Positions 26,217 to 37,437 of a stretch of 64,000 nucleotides of DNA are shown here, piece after piece. The stretch's first letter is position 1. Each line of letters starts with the position of its first letter. Made by a program: the position numbers and the translations under genes. This DNA comes from Lingula anatina (lineage: Eukaryota; Brachiopoda; Lingulata; Lingulida; Lingulidae), in NCBI RefSeq assembly GCF_001039355.2, contig NW_019775763.1, positions 117,913-181,912 on the forward strand. The letters are read 5' to 3'. The notes beneath the pieces were generated by a model. The model was not told the DNA's origin. It worked only from the letters and a program-made list of their open reading frames with translations, and did not search any database.

Positions 26217-26259
26217 AAGTCTCTGTGACCCAAGATTGCTTGGACAAAGATGTCCTTAG
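26217..26259 (+). pseudogene. Decayed AA15-type exon fragment
   Basis: This 43-base stretch aligns to the last 44 bases of exon 2 of the downstream AA15 gene (about 27559-27602), sharing CTGCTTGGACAAA-type sequence, with a one-base deletion that breaks the frame. Similarity continues for roughly 90 bases into what would be the following intron (GCCTTTGCACTTACTA, CCTGTGAT). It is therefore a relic of a second, tandem AA15-like gene that has lost its other exons. Confidence 0.65.
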
Positions 26260-26590
26260 CGTGTTACATTTTTATCTTCAGCCTTTGCACTTACTAGTAC
26301 TTATGGCTTTAATTAAACATGCCACTAACCCTGTGATTTATTATTAACTAAATTAAAACGTTGCTTCTTTTGCCCCCTTTTTATCCTCTTAGTATGTCTT
26401 TCAGATTTTTTTTCGGTTTCACTGTGTTCTAAAAGCAAAAATCGTAAATTGCCGATCAATTGCTCTATGGAATCTTTTATACGGTTTTTCACCTGTCATT
26501 ATTTCCGGCGCTGTCTCCCCTTTATTGAACGTGGCCATGAATACTCACGAAGATTTCATGCCATCTACTCGTGTGTTGAACGGGAGCACC

Positions 26591-26591
<1 letters not shown>

Positions 26592-26665
<74 letters not shown>
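26592..26665. repeat. TA microsatellite
   Basis: A (TA)n run of about 37 units, ending about 150 bp upstream of the AA15 start codon. It can form a long hairpin and yields IYIYIY artefact frames on both strands. Confidence 0.95.
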
Positions 26666-26669
<4 letters not shown>

Positions 26670-26817
26670 ACGGCTTGCGCAGCTGCCTGTGGGAACTGCC
26701 ACAAGTGTCCCCCGAACACTGACATGAGGCCGATAACTGTAATCCGATTGCCCTACATTGCTTGACCCAAACAGAGACACACGCAAAATCCAACAGCCAT
26801 CGGAAACCACTTTAAAG

Positions 26818-28233
26818 ATGTTTCAGTTTTTGGTCTGTTTCTCGTTACTTCTGGTCAGCTGTTACGTGGGTCTGGCCAATGGGCAGGGCCGTCTCATAGA
26901 GCCACCGTCAAGAAACTCTGCCTGGAGGTTTGGGTTCCATACGCCCGTCAATAATGCGGACGACCGACTTAACTGCGGCGGACTTAAGGTACATATGTAT
27001 GCCCCATAAATACAACCGTTTTGAGAATTTTTCTTTTTCCTATATTGCTATATTGTTTATTGTTATAGGCATACATATCAATTTTTTTGTGAGATATACT
27101 AGTATGACCTACAGTTAATAAATATATATATAAAACTACATGTTGTTTACGATAAAAAGTGGAATTTTACTAATTTCACATTCTGTATGAATTATTGTCT
27201 ATTATCATATATTTATATTATTTTGGTTTTGTCTAAGGTGCTTATTGTTACTGTATAATGTTCTCATAATAAAACATAAGTAACAAAACAGTCGGTGTTA
27301 AGTGGACGCCAAGTCGGGTTGCAATTTAGTATGATAAACGCAATTTCTTCCAGGCCCAGTGGTACGGAAGCAATGGCCAATGTGGGGTATGTGGCGACCC
27401 CTATCAGGGGGTGCGCGATCACGAAGCTGGAGGGAAATATGCAACGGGGACCATTGTCCGAAGTTTTGGGGTTGGCGAGACTATAGATATAGTCGTGGAC
27501 ATTACCCATGGTCAGAAAGGATGGATGGAGTTTCGCTTATGCCCCAACAATAACCCCAAGGTCCCTGTAAGCCAAGACTGCTTGGACAAATATGTCCTGA
27601 GAGTGAGTGCGTTCAGTTGCTTTCTTCCTTCTTTGCACTCACTAATGTTTTTTATTCAAAACACATGTCACCAACACCTGTGATCTGACCAGTAAAAATA
27701 GTGCTTGTTTTAAGCTTCTTTGCTTCTTCCGCTCCTTTGTCCTTCGGGTGTTTCATTACATAATGATAATATTTACTGATTATACAGCACTTACATGTAT
27801 TTTACAAAATACTATTACTTTACAGTTCTTTATTGCAATCTTGGCATATTCTAACCTACTGTATAACCAAGTAGAGGAGACTTTTGTATACGTTATATAT
27901 ATAAAACGTATACAAAAGTCTCCTCTACTAGGTATAGTAGTGAGTTTCAACGATTTCCAGAATGCTGATGGTTCTGGCACCAAAACCTTGTTAAACCACG
28001 GCTCGGGAAAGTACGTGATGAAGTACATTTTACCTGATGGTCTGAGTTGCTCACAGTGCGTTTTACAGTGGTTGTATGATACAGGTAGGCTTAACAATAA
28101 ACTCCAACACACGGATACTATTTTCAACCGAGACACTGTCTTCAAACGCGCCCAGGAAGCAAATTTGAAATAGATGGTGATGGCTGTATTGATATTGTTA
28201 ATAAGGAAAGGGGGGAGCGCATTGAAGCAACCC

Positions 28234-28269
<36 letters not shown>

Positions 28270-29013
28270 TTCTTTTTGAAGTGGTAGAAATAGTCGTCCA
28301 ACCTCGGTTCAAACGTCTGTACACCCATCAAAATGATTTAATGAAACATACAAACCTACCGCAATATTATTATATTATAATTGTTATAGCCCACACAATG
28401 CTATATGTGCAGAAACTGTCACACCTAACACAATGACTGCCATTAATTTTACACAATTTGTTAAAATTGTCAACATTTTCATCTTAACAGGTAGCGTAGG
28501 AGCTACCACTCCCAGGGAGCAATACGTCAACTGCGCCGACATTGCAGTCGGTACGTGTCTTATATCATTTTATTTATTTGACATTATTTTGTGGTGTTGT
28601 AATATTTAAAGAACATTACCATTTTAAAATTAAAAAACAAACAAGCAAACAAACAAACAAGCATGCTGTCTGCGTTTGACAAAGGGCAAGGTTATGATTT
28701 TTGACTTATTACTTGGCACTTATATCTTAATTTTAACCGTTTTACCACAGCTTGTTATATTATTATTGAATGTATGTTTATATATACATGTACATATACA
28801 TGAGTTTAAATTACAGGCGGAGGTGGGACAGGGACAAGCAACACAGCAGCGCCATCTACAGGCACTGGAAATGGCGGGAATGGAGGCAGCAGCGTAATGA
28901 TATGTAAAGCCATCGGCGCTTTCTTCGGGAACGCCGCCGCGGATGCGTACTGCACCAGTAACTGCTCTAGAGGGGTCTGCCCCCCTAGCGTGTGTAAATG
29001 TGTTACTTTCTAA
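26818..29013 (+). CDS. AA15 LPMO-like secreted chitin-binding protein lacking the histidine brace
   Basis: Five coding exons, 26818-26988, 27354-27602, 27961-28084, 28491-28550 and 28817-29013, all with GT-AG borders, give 266 residues. A signal peptide (1-22) precedes QGRLIEPPSRNSAWRFGF. The AA15 landmarks follow: CGG, GQCGVCGDPY (65-74), AGGKYATGTI, EFRLCPNN, CLDKYVLR, GLSCSQCVLQW and NCADIAV. A Gly/Thr/Ser-rich linker leads to a Cys-rich tail (CKAIGAFF to CKC) like that of other lophotrochozoan AA15 proteins. Active members cleave chitin or cellulose with a copper held by the N-terminal His and a His in a TAxHxG-like motif. Here those positions are Gln23 (codon 26884-26886) and Gln111 (27513-27515, in DITHGQKGW), and the loop before NCADI is shortened. 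Intact exons suggest a working but probably non-oxidative binding protein. The start gives a good signal peptide. Confidence 0.88.
27870..27929. repeat. Perfect 25-bp inverted repeat in AA15 intron 2
   Basis: The arm starting AGTAGAGGAGACTTTTGTAT (27870-27894) is the exact reverse complement of 27905-27929, with a 10-base AT loop. It lies 31 bases upstream of exon 3. It is either a tiny recent palindromic insertion or a transcribed hairpin; nothing in the sequence decides between them. Confidence 0.85.
28237..28268. repeat. CT microsatellite in AA15 intron 3
   Basis: A (CT)n run of about 15 units between coding exons 3 and 4 of the AA15-like gene. Confidence 0.9.
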
Positions 29014-29039
29014 ACGACATCCAAATCTACAGCACCGTC

Positions 29040-29065
29040 AATAAAATGTCGGCACCATCAATAAA
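29040..29065 (+). terminator. Two polyadenylation signals of the AA15-like gene
   Basis: AATAAA occurs at 29040-29045 and 29060-29065, 27 and 47 bases after the stop codon, within a tandem duplication of the short unit CACC(G/A)TCAATAAAATGT. The 3' UTR is therefore very short. Confidence 0.7.
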
Positions 29066-29249
29066 ATGTTCAGTTAATTTGTTCCGACTTCTTTCTTCGC
29101 GGATATTTACAATCAGAATGGGCCTATTCCTTTGTAAGGGAAAGCAGAAAAAAATCGTACAAAAATTGTTTCAAATCACTTCATATAAATTGAATCCTTC
29201 TTTTTGTGTATTACCACTACATTACCAATAGTCTAGTTTTTTAATTGTA

Positions 29250-29280
<31 letters not shown>

Positions 29281-30448
29281 CATTTTCCATTTTACAATTT
29301 CCATTTTCAAGATCGAGGATAGGCTAAACAGGATTTCTTTCTCTTTCCTTATTATAGCGTCATGTTCCTTTTTATTTATTTATTTATTTATCCTGTCATT
29401 CACTCAAAACAATATTTTTGTAATAACATTTCTGATATCAATTTATTAACATTCAAGTTGTGTTTCTAGCAACTTTCAACTTTTAACTGTAATTTTTTGC
29501 ACTGAACTCCTCTTAAATGATGCAAACATATGCCCCAGGGCCAATATCATGAATTAGCATGTGATAAAACAGCATTTTTCTTTTGGCAGAAACCTTATGA
29601 ATGATCGAAATTTGAAAGTGGATGCCTCTTTCTCAATCCAAGTTTCCATATAACATATCCATAAATACATTCATATTATGCACTGCAAACTAAACTTTTT
29701 TATTCAATTTCCAAGGCATCACAATTTTTCAACTCTTAACGCCCCATACAACTGATATCCCTGTTATTCTAGCACCTTTGTGAATTTGCACAGAATAGTT
29801 TTATCTATGCCACTTTGAAAAAATTTCTGCATCAATTTTGTTTTCATTCCAGTCATCAGCTCTGCTGTTAAGAATGCAAAGAAGTATTACAACATCATAT
29901 TTGATAGTAAACAACCTAAATTTCTAAAGAAAACAAGGGTGTCTCTAAATTATGTGGTTGTGACATGTAGAAGTTTGATCCAACTTGTAATCTAACATTA
30001 AAGTGAACCTCTTTAAGTGCAGACAAAAAATTATAACAGGTTCCACAATAGGACTTTCGACCAAAATGTTTTGTCTAAAGTTAAACTAATGTATACAATT
30101 AATAGTCCACATTAATGGTAGTTTTATAACCAGAATTAAGTGGTTAATGCTTTAAAAGATAATAGTTGCTAATAGTGACTTTAATATAGTGGACTTTTCA
30201 CTAAGCATTCATCCTGAATTTACAAAAAAGAAAAAAAAATTGTTGAAAAGTTGAGACTAACTTTGTCTAAAAATTTTTTGTGAAAACTGGCCCCTGCCTG
30301 TTAACTTCAGTACTGAGGCATAAAACATTGCACAGTGGTTTACACAGATACACATATTCTGCTTGGGTTTCCTGACTTAGGGCAGACTCGGTTAATTCTT
30401 TATGTCAATGTCACTTTGTCAGTATTATGGTATGGAATATAACAAGTA
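29066..30448. other. Interval between convergent genes; likely 3' UTR of ATXN7L3 in part
   Basis: No exon is seen. It holds a 15-C run followed by (CA)n (29250-29278) and a TTTA run near 29370-29391. On the minus strand AATAAA occurs at 29703-29698, which would give ATXN7L3 a 3' UTR of about 0.75 kb; this placement is tentative. Confidence 0.45.
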
Positions 30449-33400
30449 TCACATGAACTCATACACACTACTAGGTGTCCCAGTGTTGGCTGCAGACTTG
30501 GATCTGCCTGGCTTCTTCCTTCTGCCTCCATGCTTTCTCTGTTTTCTACTGCCGTTGCCTATAAAAATAACATTATACAACTATTGGTAAAAGGGCACAA
30601 CCTGTGTATTCAAAGAATTGGGATGGCACATATCTCAGTGATAAGGGAAAATTGATGATTTTTTATTTTTTTAAATGGTATTTTTTACTGCTTTATGAAT
30701 ATCTTGTGTCTTTTTGGCACTTTAACATGCACCAGGTTATGTCTAGTAATAGGATAAAAACTGAAATTTGTAAGTGATATCTCTACAATTTTGTGTGCAA
30801 TTTCACCGAAAATAGTCAGGTATGAAATTATTTACTTGCAGGGGTGTTCAAGCTTGCCAATGTATTAAGTATGACACTGTGTTTGTTGTGAAAATCTGTT
30901 ACATGTGCGATGTGCTAAATGTGACATTGTGTTAGATGTGACTGTGTTAGATGTGACACTGTGTTGAACATTACAGTTTATAAGATATGACATTGTGACA
31001 GATGTGACAATGTGTTAATGTGACACTGTAAGATGTGACAATAAGAAAGACATGACATTGTATTGGATGTGACATTGTGTTAGATGTGACAGTGCATGTA
31101 GCAATAAGAGGCACTCACTGTTAGTAGTAGAAGTGGAGTCAGCTGGAGAGGGATTGGAGACTGCCTCCCACTGTAAGTGTTCCCTAAGAAGGTCAGTGTC
31201 TTCAAAACCATCTATATCAATTTGTACATCATCTGTCTCTGGGAAAGATCTGAAACAAATAAGGTATTTATCCATGAGATGCAAACAAAAATCCCATTAC
31301 CATATTTTCAAATCCAATATTTTCAAGTAATATCTTCAATAATCAGTATATTGGTGTTCAGTGAACAAGAATAACATTATTCATTCTGACAGCCAAAGAT
31401 TTGGCCTCTATCAACAACACACTGATCTCAACAGAAAATGCATTTCCAACATATTTCTTAAAAACAACCTCATAAATCTAAGATAAGAATTCTTCAAAAT
31501 ACAATGAATAAGTTCAACATGTGCATTAAAGATATAAAATTTGACCCAAAATTAAAAAAAAAATTATACATTGCAAGAAAATTGGACACACAGATTGCAA
31601 TCTTTATTTATTTATTTATTTTTTCAGTCAATATGTATTACAAATCCCACAAGAAACTTCCAATATTACTATAGACCGATTCCCAATCCATTTATGAAAG
31701 ACAGAGGACCCAGACTAGCACAGGCTTCTGCTCTCACACAGGTCACTTTCTTCCCCTGTCAAATTCCCAACAAGTCCATCACTCCAATCACAAATGTTAG
31801 GCCTAATAGTAATGACTGGATGCTTCTCTGCACATTTTGATTCAATCAGACTTGTCGCCAACTGCCAGTCTGATTAACATACATACAGGAAGATATGAAA
31901 ATAAAGACTGTACACACATCTGACGAAGCTAAGGGTAACTGAGACAGGAGAGTTACTGAGAATTTTCTACATACGTATGTCCTAGAAGCTGGCTTCTGAC
32001 CATTTGTCTTTGTTCATCTGTGTGCTGAGGACATCGTAAGGATCTGAAATTAGGCACAGTGTAAAGAATGCTCAGAGCTGATATCTGGTGACAAAGTCTA
32101 CATTTATATTATTTTAAGTATCTCAGTTACACACTTCAGGTTGTTGAAACATCCTTTGTCATGTTTCCAGAAGATGCAATGTCAGCGCATTGACAGGATT
32201 CTTCAATTGACAGTGTACAGAGATAGACTTAAAGAATGGTGCATTTACTGAATCTGACATTAAATAATCCTTATAATTTTGGCATACTTACTTAGTACAC
32301 ATTTTTCTTGTGTGTTCTGAGATCACACCACAAGTCTGGAAAATGGCAATAATTTCAATTCACAAGCTGCTGATAATAAAAACAACACATATTTCAGCAA
32401 ATGAAAGTTTCCAATTGTGTTAAATATTACTGTCTTATCTCATTCGAAAGGTATTATATTAACTTATCAGAGCTTGGAACTTAAGACTACAAAGTAAGAA
32501 GATCATCTTTTTTTTTTCATAAAATTATCATTAATTTTATGTGCTACCTTAACATCAAAGGACTCACATTAGCAAAAAAATTATGTCCTTTTAAGTCAAC
32601 TTTGTCTTCAATCAATCATCATATGACAAAATAATATTTTAACAGTGGTCATATTCCTAAGCCAAAGTCAATTACTTAAAGAAATTAGCAACATTATATT
32701 TGACAGTGCAATCCCAAAGATAGCTTGTAAGATCTTCAAAGAGAAAGATTTTAATCAAGTTTTTACTTACTGAAAGTAGCAGCTGCTTTCTTTCCTCTGG
32801 AAAAACGACAAATTTTCATGATTTCTGATAATATGCATATTAACAAAGCTAGTAAATGGAAGTCCAGTTTATTATTCTTAAAGATAGAAGAATCTGTCCC
32901 TGTGTCCAATGAGTCCTTTACCTAACTATATCACTTACCCAGGGTCATCACTTCATATGCAGGGGTAAGTCCTGAACTTTCTGACACTGCACTGCCAACA
33001 CTAGGAATATCACCTGGAATAAATAGAATAATTTATACTAATAATAATAATAATAAATAGTGCAGCGACTAGCAATGAATACTGATGATGGGTGGCGCCT
33101 CATCTTTAGTTTTAAATGCTATCATCAATTCTGGGCAAAGTAAGAACTTTGAATTTAAGTGTGTAGAGAGAACAAGTAGAGCTGTCAAACTAAACAAATA
33201 CAGTTAACGTACCACACACAACTAATCAGGGAACATGCCAGTGACATTATATTTTTCCAATTAAAGAAAAGAAATAAAATTACCATTTTTATACTTGTGT
33301 ATTCTGCTTCTTCTTGGGGAATCCCCTCTTTTTTCTTTCCTTAGCTTCTTTACTGAAATTCAAAAATGATGAACATAAAAATTTCACAAATTATTTCAAA

Positions 33401-35411
33401 CACATTGCCTGCATCTTCCATCTTTCAGAAGTAAGACCTATCTAGACTAGATCCTGATAAATATTTTCTCAGAAAATAGTCACATAATAAAAATAGCTAA
33501 TAAAATGTGACTAATATATTATTTTTTAAAGATTTTTGTGCATTTCATATTAAATGCAGCATTTATCTGGTGAAAAAATGGTTACTTGGCTGGCAACATT
33601 GGATAAACGAGGGGCACCAGATGAAAAAAATCACAAAGTAATTATATAATTATCTGCTTCTAGAGATGTATTCAAAACTGTGTAAACAATATCTCAACTG
33701 GATTTTCCAATCTGCATAAACTTAAACACATGGATTTTTTTTTTTTTACTTTTTCTGTCTGTCTGGTAACTCCAATCATTGTCGTTGTCATCATCTAAGA
33801 TATCATCCTCCCCATCATCATCACAACCTTTGCCTGTGTTGGCGATCCTGAAAAAGTTGAATTTCACAGTATGGTCATACTACAGTACGCACAGTAGCCC
33901 TGTTATTTTTTCATCTCTTCATATCAAAAGACCAAATATTATTAATAAGAAAAAAGGGGCACTTTCACCACATCCTAAACCTCTTGAACACCAATAAATT
34001 AGCAACTTGGAAAGTATCAAAAAAAGTTTTATAGATTAAAAAATAGGCTTCAAAGGGAGCATATCCTTGACTGATCCAATAACACCTTTCTGTTCTTCTT
34101 TTAAGTCAGAAAGCTCAATCAAATATGATTCAGAGAGGAGATTATGAATGTTTAATAATGCTGTGGTATATTATTCCCTGTGCTTCAAGTATCTTCAGAT
34201 TATTTTCAGATTATTTTCAAATATTTTCAGACTATCTTTATAATGAACAGAAGCTCTCACATCCCTAAGGAATAAGGGCGGGAGATTTCACCCTGTGGTA
34301 CATACCGTCTACTAGCAATCCTGGAACTATTTCTCCCCATACCCATACATTTCTCTAAATGCGGGGCAAACCTAGAAGCAGCCATATTCCTAGTGCAATT
34401 TGGACATACGCACTCAAACTGTTTCTTTGAAGGCACTTGACCAAACACATCCAGCCCTCTCTCATCTACAATATCATACGCTTTCTGACTCCTGTAAAAA
34501 TATGGATATCAAAAGTTAATAATCCATCATTTCTCATTAAATTTGATTTTTTTTTTACCTTAATATGCCACTTTGTGTAAAATTTACAACTTCAATAACG
34601 GTATTCAAAATTGACTTGGTTTGGATTCAGGGACTGTTTTGGGAAAGAAAAAAGCTGACCATCTGTATAACTTTTTGGGTACAACTGATGTATTTGAGAT
34701 GAATGGCAAAAAAAATTACAGTTTATTGTTTCAGCTGGACTTTTTAGAAAATAAATTCTTCAGTTATATAAACAGTAAAGTACAATGATCAAAAATGTGC
34801 ACTATGCACTGCCCTGAATTCTTAAAATTTATACAATATAAAAATATTCACTAAATGCAGAACATATTCAGTTTGTTCCGTATACACACTCTTCATCAGT
34901 GGCATCCAGTAAGAAGGTTCCAATCTTGCAAGCCCTGTGCATCTCAAAGCAGAGTCCGAGAGAGATCTCATCTAAAATCTCATACATCACATCAGATGCA
35001 AGACTCTGAAATATATACAAAAAGGAATAACAAAAGCAATTAATAAGCTGTAGAAAAAATACAACAACATGGTATTCCCATGCTGATGTTAGAGTGTAAA
35101 ATACAATTTTATATTTATTAAAATTAAAAATAAAGCACACTTTCTGATAAGACTGTTATAAAATCCAAATTTGCTAAAACAATTTTGTACATATTATATA
35201 TTGAATTCAAGACTGTCACATCAGTTTGTGGTGCATGTTAACTAGTCATTCACTCATTTTTGATTTCATGGAGCCCTTAAAAATTTCTTAGCATAGGTCC
35301 AGCCACAAAATTTCCCAAAAAGTCAAAACTGTTGAATATGGTAATATGCAGGAATGTATTCTTGCATGTGTACATTTAAATTACCCGTTTCTCAAAACCA
35401 TGTGTCTGTGT

Positions 35412-35459
<48 letters not shown>

Positions 35460-35648
35460 TGTGTGCACACAAATCACCTGAGTTTCTCCGCCATTCCTCA
35501 TCAAGTCAGCTGAAGTGTCATCCAGCAGCTGTGTGACGCTCTCCTCGCTGGCACTGCCGTGACTACTGCCGCTGACACTACTGCTGCTGCGACTGTCCAC
35601 AGAGGCTGCAGACTCTGGAGACGACTCAAAGTACTCCATTGTGTGCAT
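30449..35648 (-). CDS. ATXN7L3: ATXN7L3 / Sgf11, SAGA deubiquitinase module subunit
   Basis: I can trace 11 coding exons with GT-AG borders and continuous phase: 35478-35648, 34890-35005, 34306-34491, 33750-33847, 33284-33352, 32939-33013, 32771-32796, 32292-32335, 31975-32043, 31119-31249 and 30449-30558 (364 residues). The N-terminal helix ([21 protein letters not shown]) docks on the Sgf73/ENY2 side. The Sgf11 zinc finger follows as C125-x2-C128-x11-H140-x3-C144 in [20 protein letters not shown]. The SCA7-type motif lies in exons 8-9 ([19 protein letters not shown]). The protein stimulates USP22/Ubp8 removal of ubiquitin from H2B in the nucleus. The Ser-rich first 50 residues and the Lys/Arg-rich tail ending PSSVYEFM resemble the family. 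A non-coding first exon probably ends at 36368. Confidence 0.95.
30890..31095. repeat. Degenerate GATGTGACA tandem repeat in ATXN7L3 intron
   Basis: About a dozen imperfect units of (T)TAGATGTGACA(T/C)TGTG, roughly 17-20 bases each, lie immediately 3' of coding exon 10 on the transcribed strand. Confidence 0.75.
35401..35460. repeat. TG/AG compound microsatellite
   Basis: (TG)n passes into (AG)n 18 bases downstream (on the transcribed minus strand) of the donor of ATXN7L3 coding exon 1. Confidence 0.9.
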
Positions 35649-36367
35649 GCTGCAATGAGAAGTTAGATCTTAGCATCATTTCTAGGGGGAGTCCTACATG
35701 CAGTTTTATGAACTGAGGATCATTTTTTCTGACTTGATTCAAAATTGACCCCCCAAAAGAGACCCAGGGAAATATGGGTCTGTTCAGGCATTACCTTATT
35801 TGAATTGCTTATGGGTCTAAAATTTAAGTGCTTGTTTAGAAAATGTCTCATCTAATGTACATGTAGTTGTGTAATTCTGAAACATACTCATATGACATCA
35901 GGCTCATCAATTTTAATTTTAAGTAAAATAATTGTTGCATGGAACTTAACGAATTTTGTAATATGAGATGATATCCACTTTCTTCAGACATCATCTTCCA
36001 AACATGCATCAGCAAGTTATAATTAGGTTTCAGTTTATTTAATAATTTTAACAGCAATTTCTAAGCCTCGTAACTGGGCAGACTTAATTCCTTTAAGGTT
36101 TGTGTTCCCCAAATTCATATATTTTAGGTGTACATATATATAGATGTAGCATGCATAGCTGATAATCTTTAACAATTTAGATATTATAAACTAAATATAA
36201 GGATTGTACGAGTTATTTTTTGTGATTTATCTGAAAAAGTACCGCAGACCACCTAAGTGAATCGATCACCACGATTTCGCGATCACGGTTGCTCTGTTAC
36301 AACCGGCTGAGTATTTGGTTGTAAAAGAACTAAATAAGCACATTAATGATGTTTCTTCTATACTCAC

Positions 36368-36500
36368 CTGTTAATCTACACAATTAATGTTCCCATACAT
36401 AATATTAACCGCCAACAACTCCATTTAAGTGACTAATTAAAAGGTTTTTAGTACGTGCAAACACTCGCTTTTCAAGATGCATTACTCGCCATGTTGTTTT
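36368..36500 (-). other. Probable non-coding first exon of ATXN7L3
   Basis: The minus strand has a strong donor, AACAG|GTGAGTATAG, with its exon end at 36368. The coding exon is preceded by CATTGCAG at 35649-35656, an acceptor that would place the ATG just after the junction. The start of this exon near 36500 is inferred from the promoter motifs. Confidence 0.55.
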
Positions 36501-36552
36501 TCTCTACTGCGCAGACGCTGACGCAAAAAGCTGTCAAAGTTACTTCCGGTAC
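36485..36552 (-). promoter_or_regulatory. Housekeeping-type promoter of ATXN7L3
   Basis: On the minus strand CAACATGGCG (36487-36496) matches a YY1 site, which often overlaps start sites. ACCGGAAGT (36542-36550) matches an ETS site, and GCGTCTGCGCAG between them resembles an NRF1 site. There is no TATA box. This set is typical of ubiquitously expressed genes and fits a chromatin-complex subunit. Confidence 0.6.
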
Positions 36553-36632
36553 TGTTCAGGTAAAAGTCTACCTGTATGCATGTGCCAGTAGACCTACATT
36601 GTGTAGGCTTACATTGTAGTCTCGGGGGCCCG

Positions 36633-36634
<2 letters not shown>

Positions 36635-36669
<35 letters not shown>
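36635..36669. repeat. Poly-T tract of 35 bases
   Basis: An uninterrupted T run. On the minus strand this is an A tail, but no adjacent retroelement body is recognisable. Confidence 0.9.
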
Positions 36670-36670
<1 letters not shown>

Positions 36671-36713
36671 GTATTTTAGAAGGCGAACGGTGCCATTTGG
36701 GATGGTTTAGAAT

Positions 36714-36886
36714 GGGGCCGTAGCGATAGTCCGAAGGTTCAATAGTCCGAAGGTTCATTGGTCCGAATGTTCACTATAGAACCTTCGGACCAATGAACCC
36801 TTGATTAAAAAATCGATAAAAATGTTACCACTTTTCGGACCAATGAACCTTCGGACCAATGAACCTTCGGACTATCGAGACGCCCC
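36714..36886. mobile_element. MITE built of GTCCGAAGGTTC repeats
   Basis: The ends GGGGCCGT.GCGATAGTCC and the reverse complement of CGATAG.ACGCCCC are inverted. Inside, GTCCGAAGGTTC(A/C)AT(T/A)G recurs three times in one direction and about four times in the other. There is no coding capacity. It is a non-autonomous DNA element with subterminal repeats; its superfamily is unknown. Confidence 0.75.
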
Positions 36887-36889
36887 CTT

Positions 36890-37405
36890 TAGAATTATGT
36901 TTCAGCTAGTCAAAATTCTAATTTCAAGAGGGGAACAGTAGGCAGTAGGCTTAACTAGTGTCAGATTTTTTTAGAAATCAAAGGGGGGTATGGGGGGGGG
37001 GGGGGTCAGGACCCCCCCCTGACACCCACTTATCCGCAACTGTAGAAATTTTCTCTAGCAAAGCCCCACAACTTGTGTGCCCAACTTTTCAACAAATGCT
37101 ACAGGACCTATTCAAATTACTTTCAAAAGGCCTTAAATTAAAACTTAGGCTAACGATCAATGAGTGACTTTTTTACCTGTGTGATATAGCCTAGGCCTAC
37201 TAATAGGCGTTTACTTCATTTTTGACCTTGCATTTTAGTTATTTTATTTTAAATTTGTTAACATATATATTTTAGCATTCTTTTTTAAATTTTATTGTAG
37301 GGGCCTAACTTAAGGCCTATTCAACTACTAGTAGGGTCCTACAATGCAAAGAATAGGTATCCAAACCTCGGATTGCACATTAAACATTAGGCCTAATAAT
37401 AGGCC

Positions 37406-37437
<32 letters not shown>

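Noticed and set aside
26449-26810. Several open frames rich in IY on both strands
   Set aside because: They are translations of the TA microsatellite.
35354-35536. Frame across the TG/AG microsatellite
   Set aside because: It is a microsatellite translation overlapping the ATXN7L3 exon on the other strand.
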